Assembly (NCBI GenBank): GCA_017428025.1
Contig: JAFRRO010000079.1
Coordinates: 1 to 39,787 of the forward strand
DNA: 39,787 nt
Source of the DNA: Clostridia bacterium
Lineage (GTDB): Bacteria > Bacillota > Clostridia > Christensenellales > CAG-138
Reading direction: 5' to 3'
The position numbers and the translations under genes were made by a program. Positions 21,156 to 28,854 of the stretch are shown piece by piece. Positions within the stretch are counted from its first letter, which is position 1, and each line of letters begins with the position of its first letter. Below the pieces are notes generated by a model, which had not been told where the DNA came from, did no database searches, and saw nothing but the letters and a program-made list of their open reading frames with translations.

Positions 21156-22505
21156 TTAGCCCGTAAACGGATCGCTCTGGTGCGGCATCGGGGTGACGGA
21201 GGGCGTTTCGGGCGCGGGGGTATCCTGCGGCGCGCTGCCGCCCTCGGGCGTCTCCTGCGGGCGCGGGGTGTCGGGAAGGTACGTCGTGACCGGTATCTCG
21301 TAGGCATAGCCCGGCTCGTACGGCGAAATGCTGACGCCGCCCTTGCTGTAAAGGTAGATCGTCGCGGTCGTGTGGCCGCTCTTGATGTAGTCCGACGCCT
21401 TCTGCATGATCGCGTCCCAATGCTTCTGCAGCAGCATCAGCTTGGTATCGAGGTTCGAAGGATCACCGACCTCGATCGTGTAGGATGTGCCCTCGGTGTA
21501 GATGCGGATCTGCATCAGCTCCTTCAAATCGATCCGGCTGATGCGCGGCGTACGGCTCAAAAGCCCCAGCTCCTTGAACTTGGTCAGAATGCGGATCAGC
21601 GCGGCGACGCGCGTATCGGTTGCGTCGCCGAGGCGCGTGCCGTTGGCGGCGTTGGAAATGTTCAGTCCTTCGGCGATCAGAAGCGATCCGGCGCTCTCCG
21701 CCGCTTCGTTGAGCACGAAGCCCTTTTCATCGATGATCGCCAGATATTCGTTCTGCGGGCCCCAGCGCACGCACGCCGCTTCGGCGCGCTTCATGACCGC
21801 GATGCGCACCGTCGACGGGAAGGAATACTGCACCGTCGCTTCGAGGTACGGATCGCTCTCGATTGCTTTCTCGGCGTTTGCGGTGCTCTGGAACAGCATC
21901 GATCTGCCGCGTTTGAGCTTGCTGAGCGCGACGATCTGTTCTTCCGTGTAGCCCTCCGGCACGTCCGCGATGCGGATTGTCGAAAGCCGCGTGACAAACC
22001 ATACCATCGCAAGCAGCAGCGCGAGGGCAAGGATTCCGAACACCATGGTGGACAGGCTGCGTCTGCGCTGCTTCGCTTTTTCGGCTTTTTTCAGCGCGCG
22101 CTGCCGCGCCTCCTCTTTGGCGCGCTTCTGCGCACGCGCTTCGGAACGCGCGCGCGCCTCGTCGTACTCGCGCTTCGCCTCGGTGTCGTGTTCCACGACC
22201 GTCGTGGTCGCCTTCGGCGCGTTCTTGCGCTTGCCGTAGCGGTTCTTTTTATGGTCGATGCGCCGTCCGTAGCGGTCGAAGTGAAACGCGCTCGAAACCG
22301 ACTGCGGAACCTTGCCGTCCTCGTCCGACAGGGGCATGTCCGCCCCCTCGGAACCGGAATCCGGCTCCGTTTCGGCTTCGTATGCGGGTTCCCCGTCCGG
22401 TGCGTCGTCGCCGAACAGCTCCATCAGGTCCTCTTCGGTTCCGGCGTCTTCATCGAACAGGAAGCCGTTCCGCTCCCGCTCGGAGGGTTTGTTCTTCTTT
22501 GCCAA
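21156..22505 (-). CDS. ftsQ: Cell division protein FtsQ/DivIB
   Basis: 449 residues from a TTG at 22505, chosen for AGAAAGGA upstream; earlier ATGs lie deep in murA without a site. A long acidic then basic cytoplasmic region (1-150, ending in KRAKEEARQRALKKAEKAKQ) precedes one membrane helix (about 152-173). A POTRA-type FtsQ domain comes next (TIRIADVPEGYTEEQIVALSKLKRGRSML, ESDPYLEATVQYSFPSTVRIAVMKR), followed by the beta domain with IIDEKGFVL. The tail is Pro/Thr-rich (PDTPRPQETPEGG). It links early and late division proteins and controls septal wall synthesis with FtsL and the PBP. Longer than the usual 260 or so residues because of both tails. It overlaps the 3' end of murA by 56 bp. Confidence 0.85.
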   Translation of the reverse strand: MAKKNKPSERERNGFLFDEDAGTEEDLMELFGDDAPDGEPAYEAETEPDSGSEGADMPLSDEDGKVPQSVSSAFHFDRYGRRIDHKKNRYGKRKNAPKATTTVVEHDTEAKREYDEARARSEARAQKRAKEEARQRALKKAEKAKQRRRSLSTMVFGILALALLLAMVWFVTRLSTIRIADVPEGYTEEQIVALSKLKRGRSMLFQSTANAEKAIESDPYLEATVQYSFPSTVRIAVMKRAEAACVRWGPQNEYLAIIDEKGFVLNEAAESAGSLLIAEGLNISNAANGTRLGDATDTRVAALIRILTKFKELGLLSRTPRISRIDLKELMQIRIYTEGTSYTIEVGDPSNLDTKLMLLQKHWDAIMQKASDYIKSGHTTATIYLYSKGGVSISPYEPGYAYEIPVTTYLPDTPRPQETPEGGSAPQDTPAPETPSVTPMPHQSDPFTG

Positions 22506-23763
22506 TCCGTTCGTCCTTTCTCGCGACCGTGCCGCCCAGGGCTTTGATCGCAAGGTCCATTTGTTCATAGCCGCGCTCGATGCGCTCGATGTGCTCAATC
22601 ACGGTGTCGCCCTCGGCAGACAGCCCCGCCAGCACGAGCGCCGCGCCGCCGCGAAGGTCGTGCGCAATCACGTTTGCGCCGTGCAGCCGTTCCACGCCCG
22701 TGATGATCGCCGCGCGGTCGAGGATGCGGTTTTCCGCACCCATCTTTTTCAGTTCCTGCGCGTGCTTGAAGCGGTTTTCAAACACGTTCTCCTTGAGAAT
22801 CGAGGTCCCGTCCGCAACCGACAGCAGGCTGAACAGCTGCGGCTGCAGATCGGTCGGAAAGCCCGGGTACGGGCGCGTTTCCGTAAAATCGATCCTGCGC
22901 GGACGATCCTTCGCCGCCACGCGCACCGCCTGTTTATCGCGCGTTACGTCGCACCCGCAGGCGGAAAGCTTTGCAAGAAGCGCGTCGACCGTATCGGGAT
23001 ACGTGCCGGTCACGGTCACATCGCCGCGCGTGATCGCCGCGCCGATCAGGTATGTGCCGGTCACGATGCGGTCCGGCATGATGCGATAGGTCGCGCCGTG
23101 TCCCTCTTCGACGCCTTCGATCGCGATCGTCGGCGTGCCCGCGCCGGATACGCGAAACCCGCAGGCATTGAGAAAGCCCTGCAGATCGACGATCTCCGGC
23201 TCGCACGCGGCGTTGCGGATGACCGTTTCGCCCTTTGCGCGGCATGCCGCAAGCATGATATTCTCCGTCGCGCCGACGCTCGGATACTCGAAATCGACGA
23301 TCGCGCCGATGAGGTTTGCGCCCCTGCAATGGATGCGTCCGCCGCGTTCCGCAATCTCGGCGTTCAGCCGCCGGAGTCCCTGCAGATGCAGGTCGATCGG
23401 ACGGTTGCCGATCTCACACCCGCCGGGATACGGCGCGTCTGCCTCCGCAAAGCGCGACAGCACCGAGCCGAGCAGAAAGATCGAGGAGCGCAGCTCGCGC
23501 GAAAGCGCCGTCGGCAGAACGCAGTTTGTCGCCGTGCCGCTGTCCACGATCAGGTCGTCTCCCTCGCGAAAGACGGTGCAGCCGAGCGATTCGAGGATGT
23601 GCAGCATGTTGCCGACGTCCCGAAGCCGCGGGCAGTTTTTGAGCCTGACCGGTTCCTTCACAAGCAGCGTTGCCGCCAGAATCGGCAGCGCCGCGTTCTT
23701 CGAGCCCTGCGCCGCGATCGAGCCGATAAGTCTCGCACCGCCGCGCAACGTAAAGTTCGACAT
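22450..23763 (-). CDS. murA: UDP-N-acetylglucosamine 1-carboxyvinyltransferase
   Basis: 437 residues from the ATG at 23763, with GGAGG nine bases upstream. It catalyses the first committed step of peptidoglycan synthesis, adding enolpyruvate from PEP to UDP-GlcNAc. Seen: GSKNAALPILAATLL (substrate-binding Lys-Asn) near the N-terminus, PGGCEIGNRPIDLHL with the catalytic, fosfomycin-targeted cysteine, YPGFPTDLQPQ, and the closing repeat-fold segments ENRFKHAQELKKMGA and HDLRGGAALVLAGL. It lies between ftsW and ftsQ, where murG is usually found in Gram-positive clusters. Its 3' end overlaps ftsQ. Confidence 0.95.
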   Translation of the reverse strand: MSNFTLRGGARLIGSIAAQGSKNAALPILAATLLVKEPVRLKNCPRLRDVGNMLHILESLGCTVFREGDDLIVDSGTATNCVLPTALSRELRSSIFLLGSVLSRFAEADAPYPGGCEIGNRPIDLHLQGLRRLNAEIAERGGRIHCRGANLIGAIVDFEYPSVGATENIMLAACRAKGETVIRNAACEPEIVDLQGFLNACGFRVSGAGTPTIAIEGVEEGHGATYRIMPDRIVTGTYLIGAAITRGDVTVTGTYPDTVDALLAKLSACGCDVTRDKQAVRVAAKDRPRRIDFTETRPYPGFPTDLQPQLFSLLSVADGTSILKENVFENRFKHAQELKKMGAENRILDRAAIITGVERLHGANVIAHDLRGGAALVLAGLSAEGDTVIEHIERIERGYEQMDLAIKALGGTVARKDERIGKEEQTLRAGAERLPVR

Positions 23764-23823
23764 GTTCCGTGGTTCCTCCCGCATGATACTGCATCTTATG
23801 CGGAAGGGTTCCAAAACGTGCCG

Positions 23824-24984
23824 CTATCCGTAGGGGTTCGTGTCGCGCGAAATACTCAGCAAGAGCCCCATTGCGGCAAGGAAGACCAACAGAGACGTCC
23901 CCCCTGCCGATATGAACGGAAGCGCCTGTCCCGTGGTGGGCAGCAGCCCCGTAACAACGCCGATGTTGACAAAGACCTGGAAGCCGAAAACGATCGAGAT
24001 ACCGGCGGCAAGCAGGCTCCCGAACCGGTTGCGGCAGCGCATCGAGACGACCAGACCGCGGAACACGATCCACGCGTACATCCCGATCACGACGAGTCCG
24101 CCGATGAAGCCGAACTCCTCGCAGAGAATCGCGAAGATGAAGTCCGATTCGCCGTAGGTCATGTACAGAAGCTTCTGATAGCTGTTGTTCAGGCCCTTGC
24201 CGAACAGCCCGCCGGAGCCGATCGCGTAATAGGACTGCAGCAGCTGATAGCCGGTGCCCTGCGGATCGCTCTCGGGGTTGCCGAACGAGCGCAGCCGGTC
24301 CATACGGTAGTCCGCCATGCTCGCCAGCACGAAGAAGCCGACGACGGCGATCGCGCCGAGGATCAGCAGCTGCTTGATGTCGCAGCCGCCGAGATACAGC
24401 AGAACGACGCCGATAAAGCCGATGATGACCGCCATGGACATGTTCGGCTGTAGCATGACCAGACCTGCGATCACGCCGATCGCAATCAGCATCGGGATCA
24501 TGCCGTAGCGGAACGAGCTCATTTCGTTGCGGTGACGCGACATGTACGAGCACATGAAGATCATGAGACCGAACTTGGCAAGCTCCGAAGGCTGAATCGA
24601 GATACCGGCGATGACCAGCCAGCGCTTGCCGCCGTTCAAGTCGCGCCCCCACAGAAGCACCGCGATCAGCAGAACGATCGAGATCGCCATGAACAGCGAA
24701 CGCAGTTTTTCAATGATGCGGTAGTCGATGAGCGACACCAGCAGCATGACCGGATAGCCCATCGCGAGGTACAGGATCTGACGCTTGAGGTAGTAAAAGC
24801 TATCGTGGTTCGCACCGGAATAGTGCTGCGCGTAATAGTAGCTGGCGGAAAAGACCATGACAAGCCCGAATGCGCAGAGCACGGAAATCATCAGCAGGAT
24901 GGAAAAGTCCATCTTGCCGCGCAAAAGCCGCGCGTTCTGCAAGCGCTTGAAGATCGATTCTTTTTTCGCCTTTTGTTCCGCCAT
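23824..24984 (-). CDS. ftsW: SEDS peptidoglycan polymerase FtsW/SpoVE
   Basis: 386 residues, about ten membrane segments. SEDS hallmarks: MDFSILLMISVLCAFGLVMVFSAS, LNGGKRWLVIAGISIQPSELAKFGLMIF, LGGCDIKQLL, QLLQSYYAIGSGGLFGKGLNNS, YGESDFIFAILCEEFGFIGG and the closing LPTTGQALPFISAGGTSLL. It polymerises lipid II into glycan strands together with a class B PBP, whose gene is in the same cluster. FtsW and the sporulation form SpoVE cannot be told apart by eye. The start has GGAGAGAGA before it; 11 bp after murD. Confidence 0.93.
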   Translation of the reverse strand: MAEQKAKKESIFKRLQNARLLRGKMDFSILLMISVLCAFGLVMVFSASYYYAQHYSGANHDSFYYLKRQILYLAMGYPVMLLVSLIDYRIIEKLRSLFMAISIVLLIAVLLWGRDLNGGKRWLVIAGISIQPSELAKFGLMIFMCSYMSRHRNEMSSFRYGMIPMLIAIGVIAGLVMLQPNMSMAVIIGFIGVVLLYLGGCDIKQLLILGAIAVVGFFVLASMADYRMDRLRSFGNPESDPQGTGYQLLQSYYAIGSGGLFGKGLNNSYQKLLYMTYGESDFIFAILCEEFGFIGGLVVIGMYAWIVFRGLVVSMRCRNRFGSLLAAGISIVFGFQVFVNIGVVTGLLPTTGQALPFISAGGTSLLVFLAAMGLLLSISRDTNPYG

Positions 24985-24995
24985 TCTCTCTCCGT

Positions 24996-26345
24996 TTATT
25001 CGTATGCGCGTGCGATCTCTTTGAACACACGTCCGCGCGTTTCGTAGTTATCGAACATATCCCAGCTTGCGCATGCGGGGCTTAAGAGCACGCAGTCGCC
25101 GGGCTCGGCAAGCTCGCGCGCTTTGTTGACCGCGTCCTCAAATGTATCCGCCGTGCGGCAGAGCTCGCGGTATCCGTGCGCCGCCGCGCAGTCCAGAATC
25201 TGCTGTTTGGTGTCGCCGAGCACGACGCACGCCTTGACGATCGGCGTGAACGCGTCGAACAGCTCGTCGAAGCCGATGTGCTTGTCGTAGCCGCCCAGAA
25301 GCAGGACGGTCGGCTTCTTCATCGCCTCGATCGCGCGGATGGTGGACGCCGGATTCGTGCCCTTCGAATCGTTGATATAGTCGACGCCGCTGCGCGTGCA
25401 GACGTACTCGATGCGATGCTCGACGCCCGCAAAGGTCATCAGCACCTCGCGGATCGTTTCGGGTTTGATGCCCCACGAAAGCGCCATCAGCGCGCAGAGC
25501 ATCGCGTTTTCGAGGTTGTGTCCGCCGGGGATGCGGATCTCGTCCGCCGCCATCAGCGTCTTTTCCTCGCCGTTCATGCGGTAGATCAGCATGCCGTCGC
25601 GCACGAACATGCCGTTTTCGACCTCGGTCTTTCTGGAGAAGTACAGCACATGCGCCGGCGTGCGGCTCGCAAAGCCGCGCACCGTTTCGTCGTCCCAGTT
25701 CAGAACGGCATAATCGTCCGCGGTCTGGTTGTCCAGAATCTTCGCCTTGGCTTCGATGTAGTTTTCCATCGTGCCGAAGTGATCGAGATGGTCCGGCGTG
25801 ATGTTGCACACGCCCGCCGCCTTCGCATGGAAGCGCACGTTCCCCTCGAGCTGCAGCGCCGCGGTCTCCGCCACGACGATGTCGCCGGGTTTTGTCTCGA
25901 GCGCGTGCGCCGAGATCGCCACGCCGATGTTGCCGAGCACGAACGTGTGATAGCCCGCCGCCTTGAACAGCTCGCCGGTCAGCGCCGTGCAGGTCGTTTT
26001 GCCGTTGGTGCCGGTGATGCAGACGAAGTCCGCTTTCGAATAGCGGTAGCCGAGCTCGATCTCGCTGATGACCTCGATGCCGCGGCGCTTCGCCTCGACG
26101 ATGAAGTTGCGCGTCATCGGAATGATCGGGCTCGGAATCAGAAGGTCCACGCCGTCCAGAAGGTCCATCGGGTTCGCGCCGAGCTTGACCTCGTACGCGA
26201 TGCCCGAAAGCTGATCGAACAGCCCCTGAATCTCGGGCTTCATATCGTTGACGATGATGCGGTAGTTGTCCTGATACAGAAGGCGCGCCGCGGCGATGCC
26301 GCTCTTTGCCATGCCGACGATCAGAGCCGTCTTTTGTTTAGCCAT
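24996..26345 (-). CDS. murD: UDP-N-acetylmuramoylalanine--D-glutamate ligase
   Basis: 449 residues, the normal length. Adds D-Glu to UDP-MurNAc-L-Ala in the cytoplasm with ATP. Seen: KTALIVGMAKSGIAAARLL (UDP-binding Rossmann fold), CITGTNGKTTCTALTG (P-loop), ITPDHLDHFGTMENYIEAKAKIL (carbamylated-lysine and metal region), GGHNLENAMLCAL, GVEHRIEYV and INDSKGTNPASTIRAIEA, and VLLSPACASWDMFDNYETRG at the C-terminal domain. AGGAGG precedes the start; 10 bp after mraY. Confidence 0.97.
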   Translation of the reverse strand: MAKQKTALIVGMAKSGIAAARLLYQDNYRIIVNDMKPEIQGLFDQLSGIAYEVKLGANPMDLLDGVDLLIPSPIIPMTRNFIVEAKRRGIEVISEIELGYRYSKADFVCITGTNGKTTCTALTGELFKAAGYHTFVLGNIGVAISAHALETKPGDIVVAETAALQLEGNVRFHAKAAGVCNITPDHLDHFGTMENYIEAKAKILDNQTADDYAVLNWDDETVRGFASRTPAHVLYFSRKTEVENGMFVRDGMLIYRMNGEEKTLMAADEIRIPGGHNLENAMLCALMALSWGIKPETIREVLMTFAGVEHRIEYVCTRSGVDYINDSKGTNPASTIRAIEAMKKPTVLLLGGYDKHIGFDELFDAFTPIVKACVVLGDTKQQILDCAAAHGYRELCRTADTFEDAVNKARELAEPGDCVLLSPACASWDMFDNYETRGRVFKEIARAYE

Positions 26346-26355
26346 AGAATCCTCC

Positions 26356-27393
26356 TTACTTGCAGAGCCAGAAAACCAGCAGCGCGCCCGCGGATGCGAT
26401 CGCGGTGACGACGCTGTACATGGAAACGATCTTCGTCTCCGGCGTGCCGCCGAGCTCGAAATGGTGATGCAGCGGCGCCATGCGGAAGATGCGCTTCTTG
26501 TTCCGCAGCTTATAGGAGCCGACCTGCAGGATGACCGATACCGACGTGGCGACGTACATGACGCCCATCAGCGGCAGCAGCAGCGAAGTGCGGGTAAGCA
26601 GCGCCATTGCGGCGACCGCGCCGCCGAGCGTGAACGCGCCGAGATCGCCCATGAAGACCTTGGCGGGATAGACGTTGTGCACCAGAAACCCGAGGCACCC
26701 GCCCGCCGTCGCAAACGCGAACACCGACATGCCGGACAGTCCTTCGAGCATATTCTGTTCGAGGACGGTCTGTTCCGCCGTCAGGATCGCCCGATGGCTG
26801 TAGGTCAGCACGAACAAAACGATCATCACGCCGGTCGCCGTCGAATACACCGAGGTAACGGAGCTCGAAAGCCCGTCCAGTCCGTCGATCAGATTGACGG
26901 AATTCACGGTCCCGATGATGACGAACATCGCGAACGGAATGAAGAAGATGCCGAGATCGACGCGGTCAAACCAGATCGTGCTGCCGATCTGCGGATGGAA
27001 ATACATCACGAGCGCAAAGCCGAGCGCAAGCACGAACTGCGCGACGATCTTCTGCCACGCGCGAAGTCCCAGCGAACGCTTCTTCATGATCTTGATGAAA
27101 TCGTCGAAGAAGCCGATCAGCCCGAACAGCACCGCCATCAGCAGCGCGATGATCGCAAGCGAGTAGTTTTTGCGCGCGAAGATCAGCGTGGCGATCACGA
27201 TCGCGATCAGGATCATCACGCCGCCCATCGTGGGCGTGTTCTGCTTTTTGAGATGCGTCTGCGGTCCGTCGTCGCGCACGTTCTGTCCGAATTTCAGCCG
27301 GTGCAGAACCGGAATCAGGATCGGTCCCAGCAGCGCCGCGACGCCGAATGCGGTGATCAGCGCAAGCAGCGAATTGACAACAATGGTATCCAT
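26356..27393 (-). CDS. mraY: Phospho-N-acetylmuramoyl-pentapeptide-transferase
   Basis: 345 residues, about ten membrane segments. Transfers phospho-MurNAc-pentapeptide to undecaprenyl phosphate, making lipid I. Seen: KKQNTPTMGGVMIL, GLIGFFDDFIKIMKKRSLGL (the DD catalytic site), VNSVNLIDGLDGLSSSV, PAKVFMGDLGAFTLGGAVAAMALL, and FRMAPLHHHFELGG near the C-terminus. All are MraY signatures. 12 bp after murE. Confidence 0.97.
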   Translation of the reverse strand: MDTIVVNSLLALITAFGVAALLGPILIPVLHRLKFGQNVRDDGPQTHLKKQNTPTMGGVMILIAIVIATLIFARKNYSLAIIALLMAVLFGLIGFFDDFIKIMKKRSLGLRAWQKIVAQFVLALGFALVMYFHPQIGSTIWFDRVDLGIFFIPFAMFVIIGTVNSVNLIDGLDGLSSSVTSVYSTATGVMIVLFVLTYSHRAILTAEQTVLEQNMLEGLSGMSVFAFATAGGCLGFLVHNVYPAKVFMGDLGAFTLGGAVAAMALLTRTSLLLPLMGVMYVATSVSVILQVGSYKLRNKKRIFRMAPLHHHFELGGTPETKIVSMYSVVTAIASAGALLVFWLCK

Positions 27394-27405
27394 GGCGTTT
27401 CCCTC

Positions 27406-28845
27406 TTAATCCTTCAAAAGCTCCTCTACAATCTCACGGTCGTCGAAGTGATGCTTGACGCCGTTGATCTCCTGATAATTCTCATGCCCCTTGCCCGCGA
27501 TGACGAGGATATCCTCCGGCTCGAGAATCGACAGCGCGTAGGCGATCGCCTCCCTGCGGTTGACGATCGATACGTACGGCGTGCCGCTCTTCTGTACGCC
27601 GAGTTCCACAGCGCGCACGATGTCCTCGGGGTTCTCGGTCCGCGGGTTATCGCTCGTGACGACGACGAAATCCGAATGCCGCCCGCCGATCTCGCCCATC
27701 AAAGGACGCTTGGTGCGGTCGCGGTCGCCGCCGCAGCCGAACAGGGAGACGACGCGCGCCTTTGCAAACTCGCGCACCGAGGTCAGCACGTTTTCGAGCG
27801 CGTCCGGCGTATGCGCGTAGTCCACGTACACTGCAAAGGGATGTCCGTTCGTGTTGACCGACTGGAGCCGTCCCGCAACGCCCGAAAGCGATTCGAGTCC
27901 CCTGAGGATGTCCGCAAACGAAATGCCGATCGACTGCGTGATCGCCGCCGCGCCCATCGCGTTGTAGACCGAGAACAGGCCGGAAATGTGCATCCTGACC
28001 GGTCCTTCGCCGTTCGGGGTGCGCAGATGGAAGCGCACGCCGTCGGTGCGGATGTCAATGTTGATCGCCGTATAGTCCGCACGGTGCTGAATGCCCATCG
28101 TTTTGATCGGGATCGTAAGCCCGTCCATCATGCGCTCCGCATAGGCGTCGTCGATGTTGATGATTGCAAGGTCGCTCTGCCGGAACAGCAGCTTCTTTGC
28201 TTCGAGGTAGTGATCGAAGGTCTTGTGATAATCGAGATGGTCCTGCGTGAGGTTCGTGAACAGCCCGACACGGAACGGAATGCCCGCGACGCGGTCCTGC
28301 ACGAGCGCATGGCTCGACACCTCCATGATCACCAGATCCACGCCCTCGTCCGCCATGCGGCGCAGAAGCGCGAACAGGTCGGCCGATTCCGGCGTCGTGC
28401 GTCCGGTTTCGAGCATTTCGTCGCCGATCATGTTTTGGATCGTGCCGATCAGCCCGACCTTTTTGCCCGCCGCTTCGGCGATCGACTTGACCATATAGGT
28501 CGTACTCGTCTTGCCGTTCGTACCGGTCACGCCGAGCATGATCATCTCTCGCTCGGGATGCCCGTAGAACGCGGCCGCGGCATGCGCCATCGCCACGCGT
28601 CCGTCCGGCGCCACGATCTGCGGCACGTCCAGCGGCAGAAGATGCTCGACCAGCAGCGCCGCCGCGCCCTTCTCCACCGCCTGCGCGGCAAAGTTGTGTC
28701 CGTCGGACACAAGCCCCTTCATGCAGCAGAACAGACTGCCGTCATGAACCTTTCTCGAATCGTACTCCACCGACGTGATCTCCGCGTCGCCGCCCGTGAC
28801 GGGCAGCCTGAGATCGGCGGCTATACCCGATAACAACATCGTCAT
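27406..28845 (-). CDS. murE: UDP-MurNAc-tripeptide synthetase (diaminopimelate-adding type)
   Basis: 479 residues. Adds the third amino acid to UDP-MurNAc-Ala-Glu. Seen: EYDSRKVHDGSLFCCMKG, GVTGTNGKTSTTYMVKSI (P-loop), TTPESADLF, NLTQDHLDYHKTFDHYLEAKKLLF, DYAHTPDALENVL, GCGGDRDRTKRPLMGEI and SDNPRTENPEDI. The DNPR motif is that of meso-diaminopimelate-specific enzymes, so the wall peptide probably carries mDAP rather than lysine. The start is uncertain between ATG 28845 and ATG 28839, since the GGGGG site is rather close to the first. Confidence 0.95.
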   Translation of the reverse strand: MTMLLSGIAADLRLPVTGGDAEITSVEYDSRKVHDGSLFCCMKGLVSDGHNFAAQAVEKGAAALLVEHLLPLDVPQIVAPDGRVAMAHAAAAFYGHPEREMIMLGVTGTNGKTSTTYMVKSIAEAAGKKVGLIGTIQNMIGDEMLETGRTTPESADLFALLRRMADEGVDLVIMEVSSHALVQDRVAGIPFRVGLFTNLTQDHLDYHKTFDHYLEAKKLLFRQSDLAIINIDDAYAERMMDGLTIPIKTMGIQHRADYTAINIDIRTDGVRFHLRTPNGEGPVRMHISGLFSVYNAMGAAAITQSIGISFADILRGLESLSGVAGRLQSVNTNGHPFAVYVDYAHTPDALENVLTSVREFAKARVVSLFGCGGDRDRTKRPLMGEIGGRHSDFVVVTSDNPRTENPEDIVRAVELGVQKSGTPYVSIVNRREAIAYALSILEPEDILVIAGKGHENYQEINGVKHHFDDREIVEELLKD

Positions 28846-28854
28846 TTCCCCCGT

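Noticed and set aside
26296..28833. 845-codon open frame opposite mraY and murE
   Set aside because: Antisense shadow of two certain genes; composition is Arg/His/Asp-rich without domains.
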